From Alphaproteobacteria bacterium (GTDB lineage Bacteria; Pseudomonadota; Alphaproteobacteria; ATCC43930; CGMCC-115725): 64,000 nucleotides of DNA. Numbering within the stretch: position 1 is the stretch's first letter; each line of letters begins with the position of its first letter. Shown here one piece after another: positions 34,151 to 42,583 of the stretch. Both the position numbers and the translations under genes were made by a program. The notes beneath the pieces are model-generated. The model made no database searches. It saw nothing but the letters and a program-made list of their open reading frames with translations, and had not been told where the DNA came from. The stretch is taken from contig JAJPHB010000128.1 of the NCBI GenBank assembly GCA_021325525.1, positions 1 to 64,000 on the forward strand, read 5' to 3'.

Positions 34151-34654
34151 ATGGGGATGAATGAAACGGCGGCATCGCGCGCAGAGGCGGTGCGCAACGC
34201 GATTTATCGCGCCTGCCTCTTCCTGGACGACGGCAAGTTCAAGGAGTGGCTGACGCTCTGCGCCGCCGATTTCTCCTACCGCATCAAGACCTACAGCCCC
34301 GAGATCCGCAAGGAGATGACCTGGTACGAGCAGGACTGGTCGGGACTCTCCAAGGCGATCGAGATGCTGCCGCTGCACAACACGGATCACGGCCGGCTGA
34401 CGCGCCATGCCACCGTCTACGAGGTGAGCCTCGACCCGTCGGGATCGGAAGCCTCGGCGACCACCTCCTTCGTCTGCTACCGCACGATGCTCGACGGCAT
34501 CAACGCGCATCTCGACGCCGGCGAGACGCAGCTCTTCCTCATCGGCAAATACCACGACCGCTTCCGCTTCGGCGCGGAGGGGCCGCTCTTCACCGAGCGG
34601 ACCGTCTATCTCGACACGCGCCGGCTCGACAAGGGCACGCATTACCCGATCTGA
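34151..34654 (+). CDS. msmB: Methanesulfonate monooxygenase-like small subunit (Rieske oxygenase beta subunit)
   Basis: 167-residue SnoaL/NTF2-like beta subunit of a Rieske oxygenase. 'EAVRNAIYRACLFLDDGKFK' and 'EWLTLCAADFSYRIKTYSPE' form the N-terminal helices and first strands; the C-terminus ends 'FTERTVYLDTRRLDKGTHYP', the usual strand pair of beta subunits that scaffold the alpha3beta3 hexamer. It has no cofactor. The ATG at 34151 comes 44 bases after msmA with GGAGTGGGG ahead of it; an ATG six bases on is an alternative. The size is slightly below the roughly 180 residues I recall for MsmB. Confidence 0.75.
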   Translation: MGMNETAASRAEAVRNAIYRACLFLDDGKFKEWLTLCAADFSYRIKTYSPEIRKEMTWYEQDWSGLSKAIEMLPLHNTDHGRLTRHATVYEVSLDPSGSEASATTSFVCYRTMLDGINAHLDAGETQLFLIGKYHDRFRFGAEGPLFTERTVYLDTRRLDKGTHYPI

Positions 34655-34676
34655 CGGCGCGGTGGAAGGAGCGCGC

Positions 34677-35009
34677 ATGGCCTGGAAACGACTCTGCGCC
34701 CTCGGCGACGTCGCCGAGAACGCCTTGCGCAAATTCGAGGTCGACGGCGTCCCCGTCGTCGCCGCCCTCGTCGAGGGCGAGGTCATGGCCTATCCGCCGC
34801 TCTGCCCCCATATGGCCGAGCCGCTCGAGATTTCCGGCATCTGCGACGGCGGCACCCTCACCTGCACCAAGCATCTCTGGCAATGGGACATGAAGAGCGG
34901 CGGCGAGCTCGGCCTCGCCGAAAAGCCGCTCCTCCTCTACCCGGTGAAGCGCGAGGGCGACGCCGTCCTCATCGATATCGAGCAGGAGCTCGTCTACGAC
35001 TACGATTGA
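34677..35009 (+). CDS. msmC: Rieske-type ferredoxin of the monooxygenase (MsmC-like)
   Basis: 110-residue soluble Rieske ferredoxin. Ligands C43-P-H45 and C63-TK-H66, spacing X17, in 'PPLCPHMAEPLEISG' and 'LTCTKHLWQWDMKSGGE'. This resembles T4moC/MsmC electron carriers that feed hydroxylases. It passes electrons from the reductase to the large subunit. The start follows GGAAGGAGCGCGC; the gene lies 22 bases after msmB, so msmABC is one operon. The last 10 bases overlap the end of the convergent EamA gene. The reductase gene is not next in line but occurs 1.7 kb further on the opposite strand. Confidence 0.82.
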   Translation: MAWKRLCALGDVAENALRKFEVDGVPVVAALVEGEVMAYPPLCPHMAEPLEISGICDGGTLTCTKHLWQWDMKSGGELGLAEKPLLLYPVKREGDAVLIDIEQELVYDYD

Positions 35010-35947
35010 GGACGCGCGGCTCTCTCGCCCGGGCCGAGGCGCCGCAGGAGGGCGCGGGCCGGGCGGCCGTCGATGCCGGCGAGGCCGAGGCCGATGAGGG
35101 CGAGGCCGATCATGGCATTGGGCGCCACGCGCTCGCCGAGGACCAGCACGCCGAGAGCCAGCGCGCTGCCCGGCAGCAGGAAGGTGACGAGCAGCAGGTT
35201 GGTGGCGCCGGCCGCCGCGAGAATGCGGAAATAGATCATATAGGCGAGCGCCGTGCTGACGAGCGAAATGCCGAGCAAGGCGCCCCAGGCGGCGGCGCTC
35301 GGCGGCGGCAGCGCCCAGACGCGATCGGCGAGCGCAGCAAAGGGCAGGAGGAGAAGCGCGCTCGCCGTGATCTGTCCCGCCGCGACTTTGAGCGGCGCCA
35401 ACCCGGTGAAGCGCCGCCCGTAGATGCCGGCACAAGCATAGGAAAGCGCGGCGCCGAGGCACGCCGCGGCGCCCGCTATGTCCTGGCCGCTGCCGGCGAT
35501 CGTTTCGGGACCGATCAGGGCCGCCGCGCCGCCGAAGCCGAGAAGGACGCCGGCGCCTTTTCCCCAATCGAGCCGCTCATTGGCGGTGGCAAAATGCGCG
35601 GCGATCACCGTGAAGATCGGCGTCGTCGCGTTGAGGATCGAGGCGAGCCCGCTCGAAATGCGCGCCTCGCCCCAGGCGATGAGGGTGAAGGGAACCGCGT
35701 TGTTGAGCGCGCCCATGACGGCGAAGGCAGCCCAGAGGCACGGCGAGGCCGGCAGGGCATCGCGGCGGAGCAGCAGGACGGCATTGAGCGCGAGGGCGGC
35801 GAGGGCGACGCGGCCGAAGGCGATGGTGAAGGGCGGCAGCTCGCGCGCCAGCACCTTGAAGAAGAAGAACGAGCCGCCCCAGAGGAAGGAGAGGACGAGG
35901 AGAAGGGCCCATTCCCGGCCCCCCATCTTCAGCGCTGCCCGCGACAT
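35000..35947 (-). CDS. EamA/DMT-family transporter
   Basis: 315-residue ten-helix drug/metabolite exporter with two EamA repeats. 'LVLSFLWGGSFFFFKVLARE' opens repeat 1 and 'GAALSYACAGIYGRRFTG' begins repeat 2 near residue 180; Pro and Gly kinks and the 'LGERVAPNAMIGLALIGLGL' end are typical. It exports an unknown metabolite. It is convergent with msmC, overlapping it by 10 bases, so a role in the msm system is not implied. Confidence 0.9.
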   Translation of the reverse strand: MSRAALKMGGREWALLLVLSFLWGGSFFFFKVLARELPPFTIAFGRVALAALALNAVLLLRRDALPASPCLWAAFAVMGALNNAVPFTLIAWGEARISSGLASILNATTPIFTVIAAHFATANERLDWGKGAGVLLGFGGAAALIGPETIAGSGQDIAGAAACLGAALSYACAGIYGRRFTGLAPLKVAAGQITASALLLLPFAALADRVWALPPPSAAAWGALLGISLVSTALAYMIYFRILAAAGATNLLLVTFLLPGSALALGVLVLGERVAPNAMIGLALIGLGLAGIDGRPARALLRRLGPGERAARPQS

Positions 35948-36068
35948 GCCGCTCCGCTCCGCCGGGTCGATCGATAGGGCGGAGGCTAGCGGTCCGGTGC
36001 GGCGGGCACCGCCCGATCCTTGCGCTCGAATTCAGAGGATGGCTCGCGCTCCCTTCAGCCGATCCAGG

Positions 36069-36157
36069 CCATCGTCTTGGCGAGCGAAGCGAAGCCATCC
36101 AACCCCTTTCTGCCAGGGTCTGGATCGCCGCGTCCGCTACGCTCCTCGCGACGATGT
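36069..36157. repeat. Dispersed intergenic repeat of the GERSEAIH type
   Basis: 'GGCGAGCGAAGCGAAGCCAT' followed by CCAACCC and, inverted, 'GGATCGCCGCGTCCGCTACG' then CTCCTCGCGACGATG. This is the typical alphaproteobacterial palindromic element whose translations read SLRAKRSNP or GLDRHVAS. It lies in the 240-base gap between the EamA gene and the cyclic-nucleotide-binding gene. A related shorter copy is at 27423-27458. Confidence 0.55.
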
Positions 36158-36187
36158 GGGAAAAACAGGCCCCGAAGACCGCCCGTG

Positions 36188-36661
36188 TCAGCTCGCGATC
36201 ATCAGCCGGGCGCTCTGTTCGAGGAAGCTCTGGGTGATCATCTTGGCGAGGCGCTGCATGACGAGGAAGCCGGCCGCGGTGTCGTCTTCGAGGATCCGCA
36301 GCAAGGCCTTGCCCTGGATTTCGAGGAGCCGGCAGTCTTCGAGCGCCACGACCGTCGCGATGCGGCGCGGCTGGTCGATGAGGAGGGCCGCCCAGCCGAA
36401 AATCTCGCCCGGCGGCAGCATGCTGCCGCTGCCTTCCGGCCGGCCGTCGCCGCCGAGAGTGAAGCGCAGGCGGCCGGTAATGACGGCATAGGCGCTGCGC
36501 GCCGGATCGCCGATCGAATAGAGCGTCTCGCCCTCGTCGATGCTGAGCGGCCGGGCGATGGCCGCGATCCGCTTCAGCGTCGCGGGCCCGACGCCGCGCA
36601 GGATGGCGGTGCTGCCGAGGATCGTCTCGACCAGGCCGCCGGTCTTCTCCGCCTCGCTCAT
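36188..36661 (-). CDS. Cyclic-nucleotide-binding domain protein, stand-alone
   Basis: 157-residue single cNMP-binding beta-roll with flanking helices. 'ISIDEGETLYSIGD'-like entry (LSIDEGETLYSIGDPARS, about 40-57) and the phosphate-binding cassette 'PPGEIFGWAALLIDQPRRIA' (about 84-103), where Arg replaces the usual Ser/Thr near the end. It has no DNA-binding domain. It begins 17 bases after the reductase gene on the same strand and is therefore likely co-transcribed with it. It may sense cAMP or simply share the fold; its link to the oxygenase is unknown. Confidence 0.85.
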   Translation of the reverse strand: MSEAEKTGGLVETILGSTAILRGVGPATLKRIAAIARPLSIDEGETLYSIGDPARSAYAVITGRLRFTLGGDGRPEGSGSMLPPGEIFGWAALLIDQPRRIATVVALEDCRLLEIQGKALLRILEDDTAAGFLVMQRLAKMITQSFLEQSARLMIAS

Positions 36662-36678
36662 CGCACCGCCTCCCGCGC

Positions 36679-37722
36679 TCAGCTGAATTTGTCGTAGCGG
36701 ATGTCGCGCGCCGGCAGCCGCGCTTGCGTCACCAGCATGCGGATCGCGACATCGACGAGGATGGGCGGCCCGGCGAGATAGGCGACGCGGCCGGCGAAAT
36801 CGCCGGCGAGGTCGCGCGCCGCGATCTCGTGCGGGAAGCCGCTCTCGAAACCGATCAGCGGATAGCGTCGCCGCAGCTCCTCGCTCGGCCGGTCATGCGA
36901 GAGGACAACCGTGACCTTGAGCCGCTCCGGAAATTGCGCCGCGAAGCCGTTGAGCCGGTCGAGATAGAAGATGTCGGAATTGGTGCGGACGCCGAAAAAG
37001 ATGGATGCGGCGAAGGCATCGAAATGCCCGACGGCGCAGCCCGCCTCGAGGATCGAGACGATCGAGGCGATGCCGGAGCCGCCGGCAATGGCGAGGATCG
37101 TGCGCTGCTCATGCGGGTCGAAGACAGCCTTGCCGACGGGGCCGAACCATTCGAGGAGGTCGCCCGGGGCCGCCTGCGAGAACAGCCAGTCGGTGAATTT
37201 CCCCTCGGGCTTGCGCTTGATCACGAACTCGATCGCTGTGGTGGGCCGGGCGTAATTCACCATCGAATAGGCGCGGAAGCCGGCAATCTGCGGCGCCCGC
37301 AGCACCGCGAACTGGCCGGCGACGAATTCGATCGGGCGGGCGAGGCTGAGATGCAGCGCCGCGACATCGGCGGTGAGGCGCTCGATCCGCTCGATGCGCG
37401 CTTCGCCGAAGCTGGGGCGCGGCTGCGGCGCCACCGCGAGATCGGCGTTGCCCGGCACCTCGAAGGCGCAATCGCTGAGCGCCCGCGTCTGGCACATCAG
37501 CACCTCGTCGCGCTCGGGCTTGAGGAACTGCCGCCCCGGCGCCTCGCTCCAATCGTTGATGACGACGCCGGAGAGGCGGCGCGCCTTGCAGGTGCCGCAG
37601 GTGCCGGTCGCGCATTCGTAAGGGAGCGCGACGCCGGCCCGCAGCGCCGCGTAGAGCAGCGGCTCCTGCGGCTGCGCCGGATAGGCGATGGCGCCCTTCT
37701 TGGTCTTGACCTCGATCTGCAC
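36679..37722 (-). CDS. NAD(P)H:ferredoxin reductase with plant-type 2Fe-2S and FAD domains (MsmD-like)
   Basis: About 347 residues in three domains: an N-terminal [2Fe-2S] ferredoxin ('[17 protein letters not shown]' plus the fourth Cys in '[10 protein letters not shown]', residues about 35-80), an FAD-binding barrel ('[14 protein letters not shown]', '[13 protein letters not shown]') and an NAD-binding domain ('[17 protein letters not shown]'). This is the layout of MsmD and of other Rieske-oxygenase and methane-monooxygenase-like reductases. It is the only reductase in view that could drive msmABC, though on the opposite strand with EamA between. The GTG at 37722 ([11 protein letters not shown]) matches the domain start; the frame remains open to 37800. 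Confidence 0.82.
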   Translation of the reverse strand: MQIEVKTKKGAIAYPAQPQEPLLYAALRAGVALPYECATGTCGTCKARRLSGVVINDWSEAPGRQFLKPERDEVLMCQTRALSDCAFEVPGNADLAVAPQPRPSFGEARIERIERLTADVAALHLSLARPIEFVAGQFAVLRAPQIAGFRAYSMVNYARPTTAIEFVIKRKPEGKFTDWLFSQAAPGDLLEWFGPVGKAVFDPHEQRTILAIAGGSGIASIVSILEAGCAVGHFDAFAASIFFGVRTNSDIFYLDRLNGFAAQFPERLKVTVVLSHDRPSEELRRRYPLIGFESGFPHEIAARDLAGDFAGRVAYLAGPPILVDVAIRMLVTQARLPARDIRYDKFS

Positions 37723-38023
37723 GGCCGTCCCGCTGTCAGCCCCGCCGAATATTCCGGAAGTAATTGGTCCGGCACGGCGGCGCAAGCTAGTCATTTGCAC
37801 AAAAACCCCGAGTGATTTGGCGTGCTATGGGCCGATAGTGGAAGACTTTCGCGAAAACCGCATGATGCCGGCCGAATGCTACGCGCAGCGGCGGCGCGAA
37901 TCCAGATCGTCGGCGCTTCCCGACCGGCGAGAGACATGGCGGCCGCCGCGCCGCGGATTGACGAACCGGCTGCTGCCGGGAGCAATATGGCGCGCATGCC
38001 CCCTTCCGCGACGGAGCCGCTCA

Positions 38024-39061
38024 ATGGACCGCATCGATCTGCGCTCGGACACGGTGACCCTGCCCTCGCCCGGCATGCGCGAAGCCATGGCCGCGGCGCC
38101 GGTCGGCGATGATCAATATGGCGAGGACCCCTCGGTCAACCGCTTGCAGGAGCGCGTCGCCGCGCTGCTCGGCAAGGAGGCGGCCCTCTTCCTGCCGAGC
38201 GGCACGATGGCGAACCAGATCGCCCTCAAAGTGCTGACGCGGCCCGGCGACGACGTCATCGTCGGCGAGGAAGCGCATATCGTCTGGCACGAGGCGGGCG
38301 CGGCCGCCGCCAATTCCGGCGTGCAGTTCACGGTCGTCGGCCGCGGCGGCCTCTTCACCGCCGCGGAGCTCCGCGCCGCGGTGAAGCCGCAGGGCCACAT
38401 CGTCTTCCCGCCGACGACCCTCGTCGCCATCGAGAACACGCATAATCGCGGCGGCGGGGTCGTCTTCCCGCAGGACGAAGCCGCCGCCATCTGCGAGGCG
38501 GCGCGCGGCGCCGGCCTCGCCAGCTATCTCGACGGCGCCCGCCTCTTCAACGCGGCGGCGGCCTCGGGGCGGAGCCTTGCCGAGCTCGCCGCTCCCTTCG
38601 ACCTCGTCTCGGTGGCGCTGTCGAAGGGCTTGGGCTGCCCCGTCGGCAGCCTCATCGCCGGCGGCAGGAGCGAGATCGCCCGCGCCGTCCGCTTCCGCCG
38701 CATGTTCGGCGGCGCCATGCGGCAATCCGGCATCCTCGCCGCCGCCGGCCTCTACGCCCTCGACCACAACCTCGCGCGCCTTCCCGAGGACCACGCCAAC
38801 GCCCGCCTCATCGCCGAGCGCATCGCCGGCACGCCCGGCCTGCTCCTCGACCTCGCGACGGTGCAGAGCAACATCGTCATCTTCAAGCTGGAAGCGGGGG
38901 CGCCCGACGCCGCGACCGTGGTGGCGCGGGCCAAGGCGGAGGGCGTCCTCGTCTCAGCCTTCGCCGCCCGCACGGTGCGCGCCGTCACCCATCTCGACGT
39001 GACGCGCGAGCAATGCCGGCGCGCCGGCGAAGTGCTGGCGAGAGTCGCGGCGCAGCGCTGA
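38024..39061 (+). CDS. ltaE: Low-specificity L-threonine aldolase
   Basis: 345-residue fold-type I PLP enzyme. '[20 protein letters not shown]' and '[20 protein letters not shown]' are the classic threonine-aldolase N-terminus; '[18 protein letters not shown]' binds the cofactor; '[15 protein letters not shown]' carries the Asp, and the PLP lysine is in '[19 protein letters not shown]' (about residue 205). It cleaves L-threonine/allo-threonine to glycine and acetaldehyde; in C1 metabolism it can also act on serine-like beta-hydroxy amino acids. The ATG is chosen by family alignment; the frame is open further upstream. The 301 bases between it and the reductase gene hold divergent promoters and no other gene. 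Confidence 0.94.
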   Translation: MDRIDLRSDTVTLPSPGMREAMAAAPVGDDQYGEDPSVNRLQERVAALLGKEAALFLPSGTMANQIALKVLTRPGDDVIVGEEAHIVWHEAGAAAANSGVQFTVVGRGGLFTAAELRAAVKPQGHIVFPPTTLVAIENTHNRGGGVVFPQDEAAAICEAARGAGLASYLDGARLFNAAAASGRSLAELAAPFDLVSVALSKGLGCPVGSLIAGGRSEIARAVRFRRMFGGAMRQSGILAAAGLYALDHNLARLPEDHANARLIAERIAGTPGLLLDLATVQSNIVIFKLEAGAPDAATVVARAKAEGVLVSAFAARTVRAVTHLDVTREQCRRAGEVLARVAAQR

Positions 39062-39073
39062 CCGGCGCGGCGC

Positions 39074-39541
39074 TCAGAACATCTTGTCGATGGCGTCCTG
39101 GTCGGAAACGCGGTCGGCGCCGCCATGGACAATGGCCGAACCGGTATCGACGAGGCTCTGGAGGCGCAACGAATAATCGGCGGCGCTCAGCTTCAGCCGC
39201 TCGGGCTCGGCCGCGCCGGCGAGCGTCGCCAGCTTCTGCCGCGCCTCCTCGACGGTGGCGCGCAGCTCCTCGAGCACGTGCTCGAAATTGTCGCGCGTCG
39301 CCGGCGGGACGTGGGCATAGGCCTCGATCGCGAGCGGCGCGAAGGCGAGGCCGCTGCCGCGGAAATGCTCCTCGTAGCTGCGGAAGCGCCAGGCGCGGAC
39401 GTCCTCGATCATCTCCGGCATGTCCGGAACCATGCCGATCAGCATGATGATCTCGTTGACGCTGTTGAAATAGTCCGTCGAGAGCAAGGTCCCGCTGTCG
39501 ATCGTGGTGCCGGCGACACGCGCGCGGAATTCCTCGTACAT
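39074..39541 (-). CDS. Conserved hypothetical helical protein, 155 residues
   Basis: Mostly alpha-helical cytoplasmic protein: 'INMLIGMVPDMPEMIED'-like central helix (IIMLIGMVPDMPEMIEDVRA), 'HFRGSGLAFAPLAIEAYAHV' and a C-terminal coiled-coil-like stretch ('FEHVLEELRATVEEARQKLA'). No metal or catalytic motif stands out, and I do not recognise a family. It starts at the ATG at 39541 (MYEEFRARVAGTT), since upstream residues derive from the promoter region shared with the efflux genes. It is convergent with ltaE. Confidence 0.75.
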   Translation of the reverse strand: MYEEFRARVAGTTIDSGTLLSTDYFNSVNEIIMLIGMVPDMPEMIEDVRAWRFRSYEEHFRGSGLAFAPLAIEAYAHVPPATRDNFEHVLEELRATVEEARQKLATLAGAAEPERLKLSAADYSLRLQSLVDTGSAIVHGGADRVSDQDAIDKMF

Positions 39542-39584
39542 GGCCCAACCCGCTAACTCGCGCCGGCATTCTAGGAAGCGAGCG

Positions 39585-39598
39585 TTATCAATCGATAA
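39585..39598. promoter_or_regulatory. Dyad TTATC-AATC-GATAA in a divergent promoter region
   Basis: Perfect 5-base arms with a four-base spacer, located between the divergent hypothetical gene (start 39541) and the HlyD gene (start 39757). A second symmetric patch with GCATGC lies near 39709. Either could be an operator for a MarR/TetR-type repressor of the efflux pair; no regulator gene is adjacent. Confidence 0.3.
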
Positions 39599-39756
39599 AA
39601 GGGCGGCGCGCGGCGCTCGCCTCGTCCCGCTCGCGGCGCCTGCATTCCGCGCATGGCTGCCGCGCAACCTCTCGGCAGGTCGCGCCGCACCCGCGGACCA
39701 TATCATGAGCATGCTTATTATCTGGTCGTCCGCGCTGTCCCGAGGGAGGTTCGCTC

Positions 39757-40896
39757 ATGGCCGCTGATGGCGGCGCCGCCGTCGCGCTCCGCGATGCCGA
39801 GCGCGACCGCTCGCAGACGAAGGCGGCGCGGCGCTCGCGCCGGCGGCTCCTCCGCTGGGCGCTCTTCGCGCTGCTGCCGCTGGTGCTGCTGGCCCTCGCC
39901 TATTTCTACGTCACCGGCGGCGCCGTCATGTCGACCGACGACGCCTATATCGAGGCGGACAAGCTCGCCGTCACCACCGATGTCTCGGGCATCGTCCAAG
40001 CCGTCGATGTGAGCGAGAACGAGAAGGTCGCGGCGGGACAGGTGCTGTTCCGCCTCGACGACGCGCCCTTCCGCTTCGCCCTCCAGCGCGCCGAGGCGCA
40101 GCTCGGCACCGTGCGCGACGATCTTGCGGCGCTGAAGGCGAGCTATCGCGAGAAGCAGCAGGAGATGACGCAGGCGAAGAACGACGTCGCCTTCTACGAG
40201 CGCGAATTCCAGCGCCAGCAAGAGCTCTTGAGCCGCCATGTCGCCTCGCAGGCGGCCTTCGACCAGGCGCGCCACAATCTCGAAACGGCGCAGCAGAAGC
40301 TGGCGGCGCTCGCCCAGCAGGGGCAGCAGATCATCGCCAATCTCGACGGCAATCCCGAGCTCCCGGTCGAGCAGCATCCGCGCTATCGCGACGCGCTGGC
40401 GCAGCGCGACGAGGCGGCGCGCGAGCTGGCGCATACGGTGGTGAAGGCGCCGATGGCCGGCGTCGTCACCAAGGTCTCGACGCTTCAGCCCGGGCAGTAC
40501 CTGCCGGCGGGAACCGCGGCCTTCAGCCTCGTCGCCACCGATCATGTCTGGGTCGAGGCGGATCCCAAGGAGACGCAACTGACTTACGTCCGCCCCGGCC
40601 AGACGGCGACGGTGCGGGTCGATGCCTATCCCGACGAGGAATGGCACGGCACGGTGGCGAGCCTCAGCCCGGCGAGCGCCGCCGAATTCTCGCTGCTGCC
40701 GGCGCAGAATACGAGCGGCAACTGGGTCAAGGTCGTGCAGCGCATTCCGATCCGCATCCGCATCGACACGAGCGACCCCGCAAAGCCGCCGCTCCGTGCC
40801 GGGATGAGCGTCGAGCTCGATGTCGACACCGGCCATGCGCGCGGCCTGCCGCGCTTCCTCGCGGCGCTCTTCGGCGGCAGCGTCAGGAGCTCCTGA
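39757..40896 (+). CDS. HlyD/EmrA-type membrane fusion protein
   Basis: 379-residue periplasmic adaptor. One N-terminal helix ('LLRWALFALLPLVLLALAYF', about 28-47), the lipoyl half-motif 'VMSTDDAYIEADKLAVTTDV', a long coiled coil (about 105-215, rich in Gln/Glu/Ala) and the returning lipoyl half 'VVKAPMAGVVTKVSTLQPGQ'. It links the inner-membrane pump encoded next to an outer-membrane channel for drug or metabolite efflux. GGGAGG lies seven bases before the ATG. The stop overlaps the pump gene start by one base (TGATG). Confidence 0.93.
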   Translation: MAADGGAAVALRDAERDRSQTKAARRSRRRLLRWALFALLPLVLLALAYFYVTGGAVMSTDDAYIEADKLAVTTDVSGIVQAVDVSENEKVAAGQVLFRLDDAPFRFALQRAEAQLGTVRDDLAALKASYREKQQEMTQAKNDVAFYEREFQRQQELLSRHVASQAAFDQARHNLETAQQKLAALAQQGQQIIANLDGNPELPVEQHPRYRDALAQRDEAARELAHTVVKAPMAGVVTKVSTLQPGQYLPAGTAAFSLVATDHVWVEADPKETQLTYVRPGQTATVRVDAYPDEEWHGTVASLSPASAAEFSLLPAQNTSGNWVKVVQRIPIRIRIDTSDPAKPPLRAGMSVELDVDTGHARGLPRFLAALFGGSVRSS

Positions 40897-42422
40897 TGCC
40901 TGGCGGCGCCATGCCCTCGAACCGCGCCGCGATCACCGTCTGCATCATGCTCGCCACCATCATGCAGGCGCTCGACACGACGATCGCCAATGTCGCGCTC
41001 CCCTATATGCAGGGCAGCCTCTCGGCGAGCCAGGACCAGGTCAACTGGGTCCTGACATCCTATATCGTCGCCGCCGCCATCATGACGCCGCCCACGGGCT
41101 GGCTCGCCGGCCGCTTCGGCCGCAAGCGCCTCTTCCTCGCCTCGGTCGCCGGCTTCACATCAGCCTCGATGCTGTGCGGCATGGCGCAGTCGCTCGCCGA
41201 GATCGTCCTCTTCCGCTTCCTCCAGGGCTGCTTCGGGGCGGCCCTCGTGCCGCTGTCGCAGGCGACGCTGCTCGACACCTATCCGCGCGAGCGCCAGGGC
41301 GCGGCCATGGCGATCTGGGGCATGGGCATCATGGTGGGTCCCATCCTCGGCCCGACCTTGGGCGGCTGGCTCACCCAGAATTACGACTGGCGCTGGGTCT
41401 TCTACATCAACCTGCCGGTCGGCGTGCTGGCCTTCCTCGGCATCGGCGCCTTCCTCGCCGAGACCCGCCGCGATCGCGCGGCGAAACTCGACTGGTTCGG
41501 CTTCGGCACGCTCAGCCTCGCCATCGCCGCGCTCCAGCTCCTCCTCGACCGCGGCGAGGAGCTCGACTGGTTCGGCTCCGGCGAGATCCTGCTCGAAGCG
41601 GTGGTGAGCGGCGCCGCCTTCTACCTCTTCCTTGTCCACACCTTCACAACGCAGCGTCCCTTCGTCAATCCGCGCCTCTTCCGCGACCGCAACTTCGCGA
41701 CCGGGATGCTCTTCATCTTCCTCGTCGGCATCATCCTGCTCGCGACCTTGGCCCTGCTAGCCCCCTATCTCCAGGATCTGATGGGCTATCCCGTCGTCAC
41801 CGCCGGCATCGTCATGGGGCCGCGCGGCATCGGCACGATGCTGGCGATGATGATCGTCGGCCGCCTCATCGGCCGCGTCGACACGCGCCTTCTCATCCTT
41901 TTCGGTCTCGCCCTCACCGCCTGGGCGCTCTATGACATGACGGGGTGGACGCCGGCCATCTCGGAATGGGAGGTGGTCCGGACCGGCTTCGTCCAAGGCG
42001 CGGGGCTGGGATTCATCTTCGTGCCGCTCAGCACCGTCACCTTCTCGACGCTTCCCGCGGCGAGCCGCACCGAGGCGACCGGGCTCTACAACCTCGCCCG
42101 CAACATCGGCTCCAGCATCGGCATCTCGGCCGTCTCCAGCCTCCTCGTCGCCGAGATGCAGGCGAACCATGCCGCCATCGTCCAGCATGTGACGCCCTTC
42201 AACCGCCTCTTCGCCGCCCCCGCCATCGCCCATTTCTGGAGCCCGGTGACGGCGGCGGGGCGCGCCGCGCTCGACGCGCAGATCACGAGCCAGGCGACGA
42301 CCATCGCCTATATCGACGATTTCAAGCTGATGATGGTGATCGCCCTCATCGCCATGCCGATGGTGCTGCTCTTGAAGAAGCCGGCGCGCGACCCCGGGCC
42401 GGCGGCACTGGCCGCCGATTGA
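40896..42422 (+). CDS. DHA2-family MFS efflux pump (EmrB-type)
   Basis: 508-residue 14-helix drug:H+ antiporter. Motif C-like and family markers: 'LATIMQALDTTIANVALPYM' in helix 1 (with the membrane Asp), 'WVLTSYIVAAAIMTPPTGWL', 'GRFGRKRLFLAS' (motif A), 'LPLSQATLLDTYPRERQGAA' and 'GMGIMVGPILGPTLGGWLTQ' (motif C). It partners the HlyD/EmrA protein, to which it is translationally coupled. Substrates are likely hydrophobic toxins or siderophore-like compounds, not determinable here. A palindromic repeat follows the stop. Confidence 0.94.
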   Translation: MPGGAMPSNRAAITVCIMLATIMQALDTTIANVALPYMQGSLSASQDQVNWVLTSYIVAAAIMTPPTGWLAGRFGRKRLFLASVAGFTSASMLCGMAQSLAEIVLFRFLQGCFGAALVPLSQATLLDTYPRERQGAAMAIWGMGIMVGPILGPTLGGWLTQNYDWRWVFYINLPVGVLAFLGIGAFLAETRRDRAAKLDWFGFGTLSLAIAALQLLLDRGEELDWFGSGEILLEAVVSGAAFYLFLVHTFTTQRPFVNPRLFRDRNFATGMLFIFLVGIILLATLALLAPYLQDLMGYPVVTAGIVMGPRGIGTMLAMMIVGRLIGRVDTRLLILFGLALTAWALYDMTGWTPAISEWEVVRTGFVQGAGLGFIFVPLSTVTFSTLPAASRTEATGLYNLARNIGSSIGISAVSSLLVAEMQANHAAIVQHVTPFNRLFAAPAIAHFWSPVTAAGRAALDAQITSQATTIAYIDDFKLMMVIALIAMPMVLLLKKPARDPGPAALAAD

Positions 42423-42445
42423 GCGGTGTCGCTTGCAGCGGCAAG

Positions 42446-42569
42446 GTGCGTCCTTCGCGACGCGTCCTTCGGACGCTCCTCAGGATGAGGCTCAGGAGCG
42501 GGTGGCAGTCCCAATCAACCTCATCCTGATGAGGAGCCCGCGAAGCGGGCGTCTCGAAGGACGCATCAC
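42446..42569. repeat. Palindromic intergenic repeat between convergent genes
   Basis: Outer arms GTGCGTCCTTCG (42446) and CGAAGGACGCAT (42555) are inverted with one mismatch; inside are CCTCAGGATGAGG, CCTCATCCTGATGAGG and CCCGCGAAGCGGGC dyads. This is the widespread alphaproteobacterial 'CCTCATCCTGAGGAGC...CGAAGCGGGCGTCTCGAAGGA' element. It probably forms a cruciform or strong RNA hairpin and may end both convergent transcripts. Confidence 0.7.
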
Positions 42570-42583
42570 CGTCGATCCGCGTC

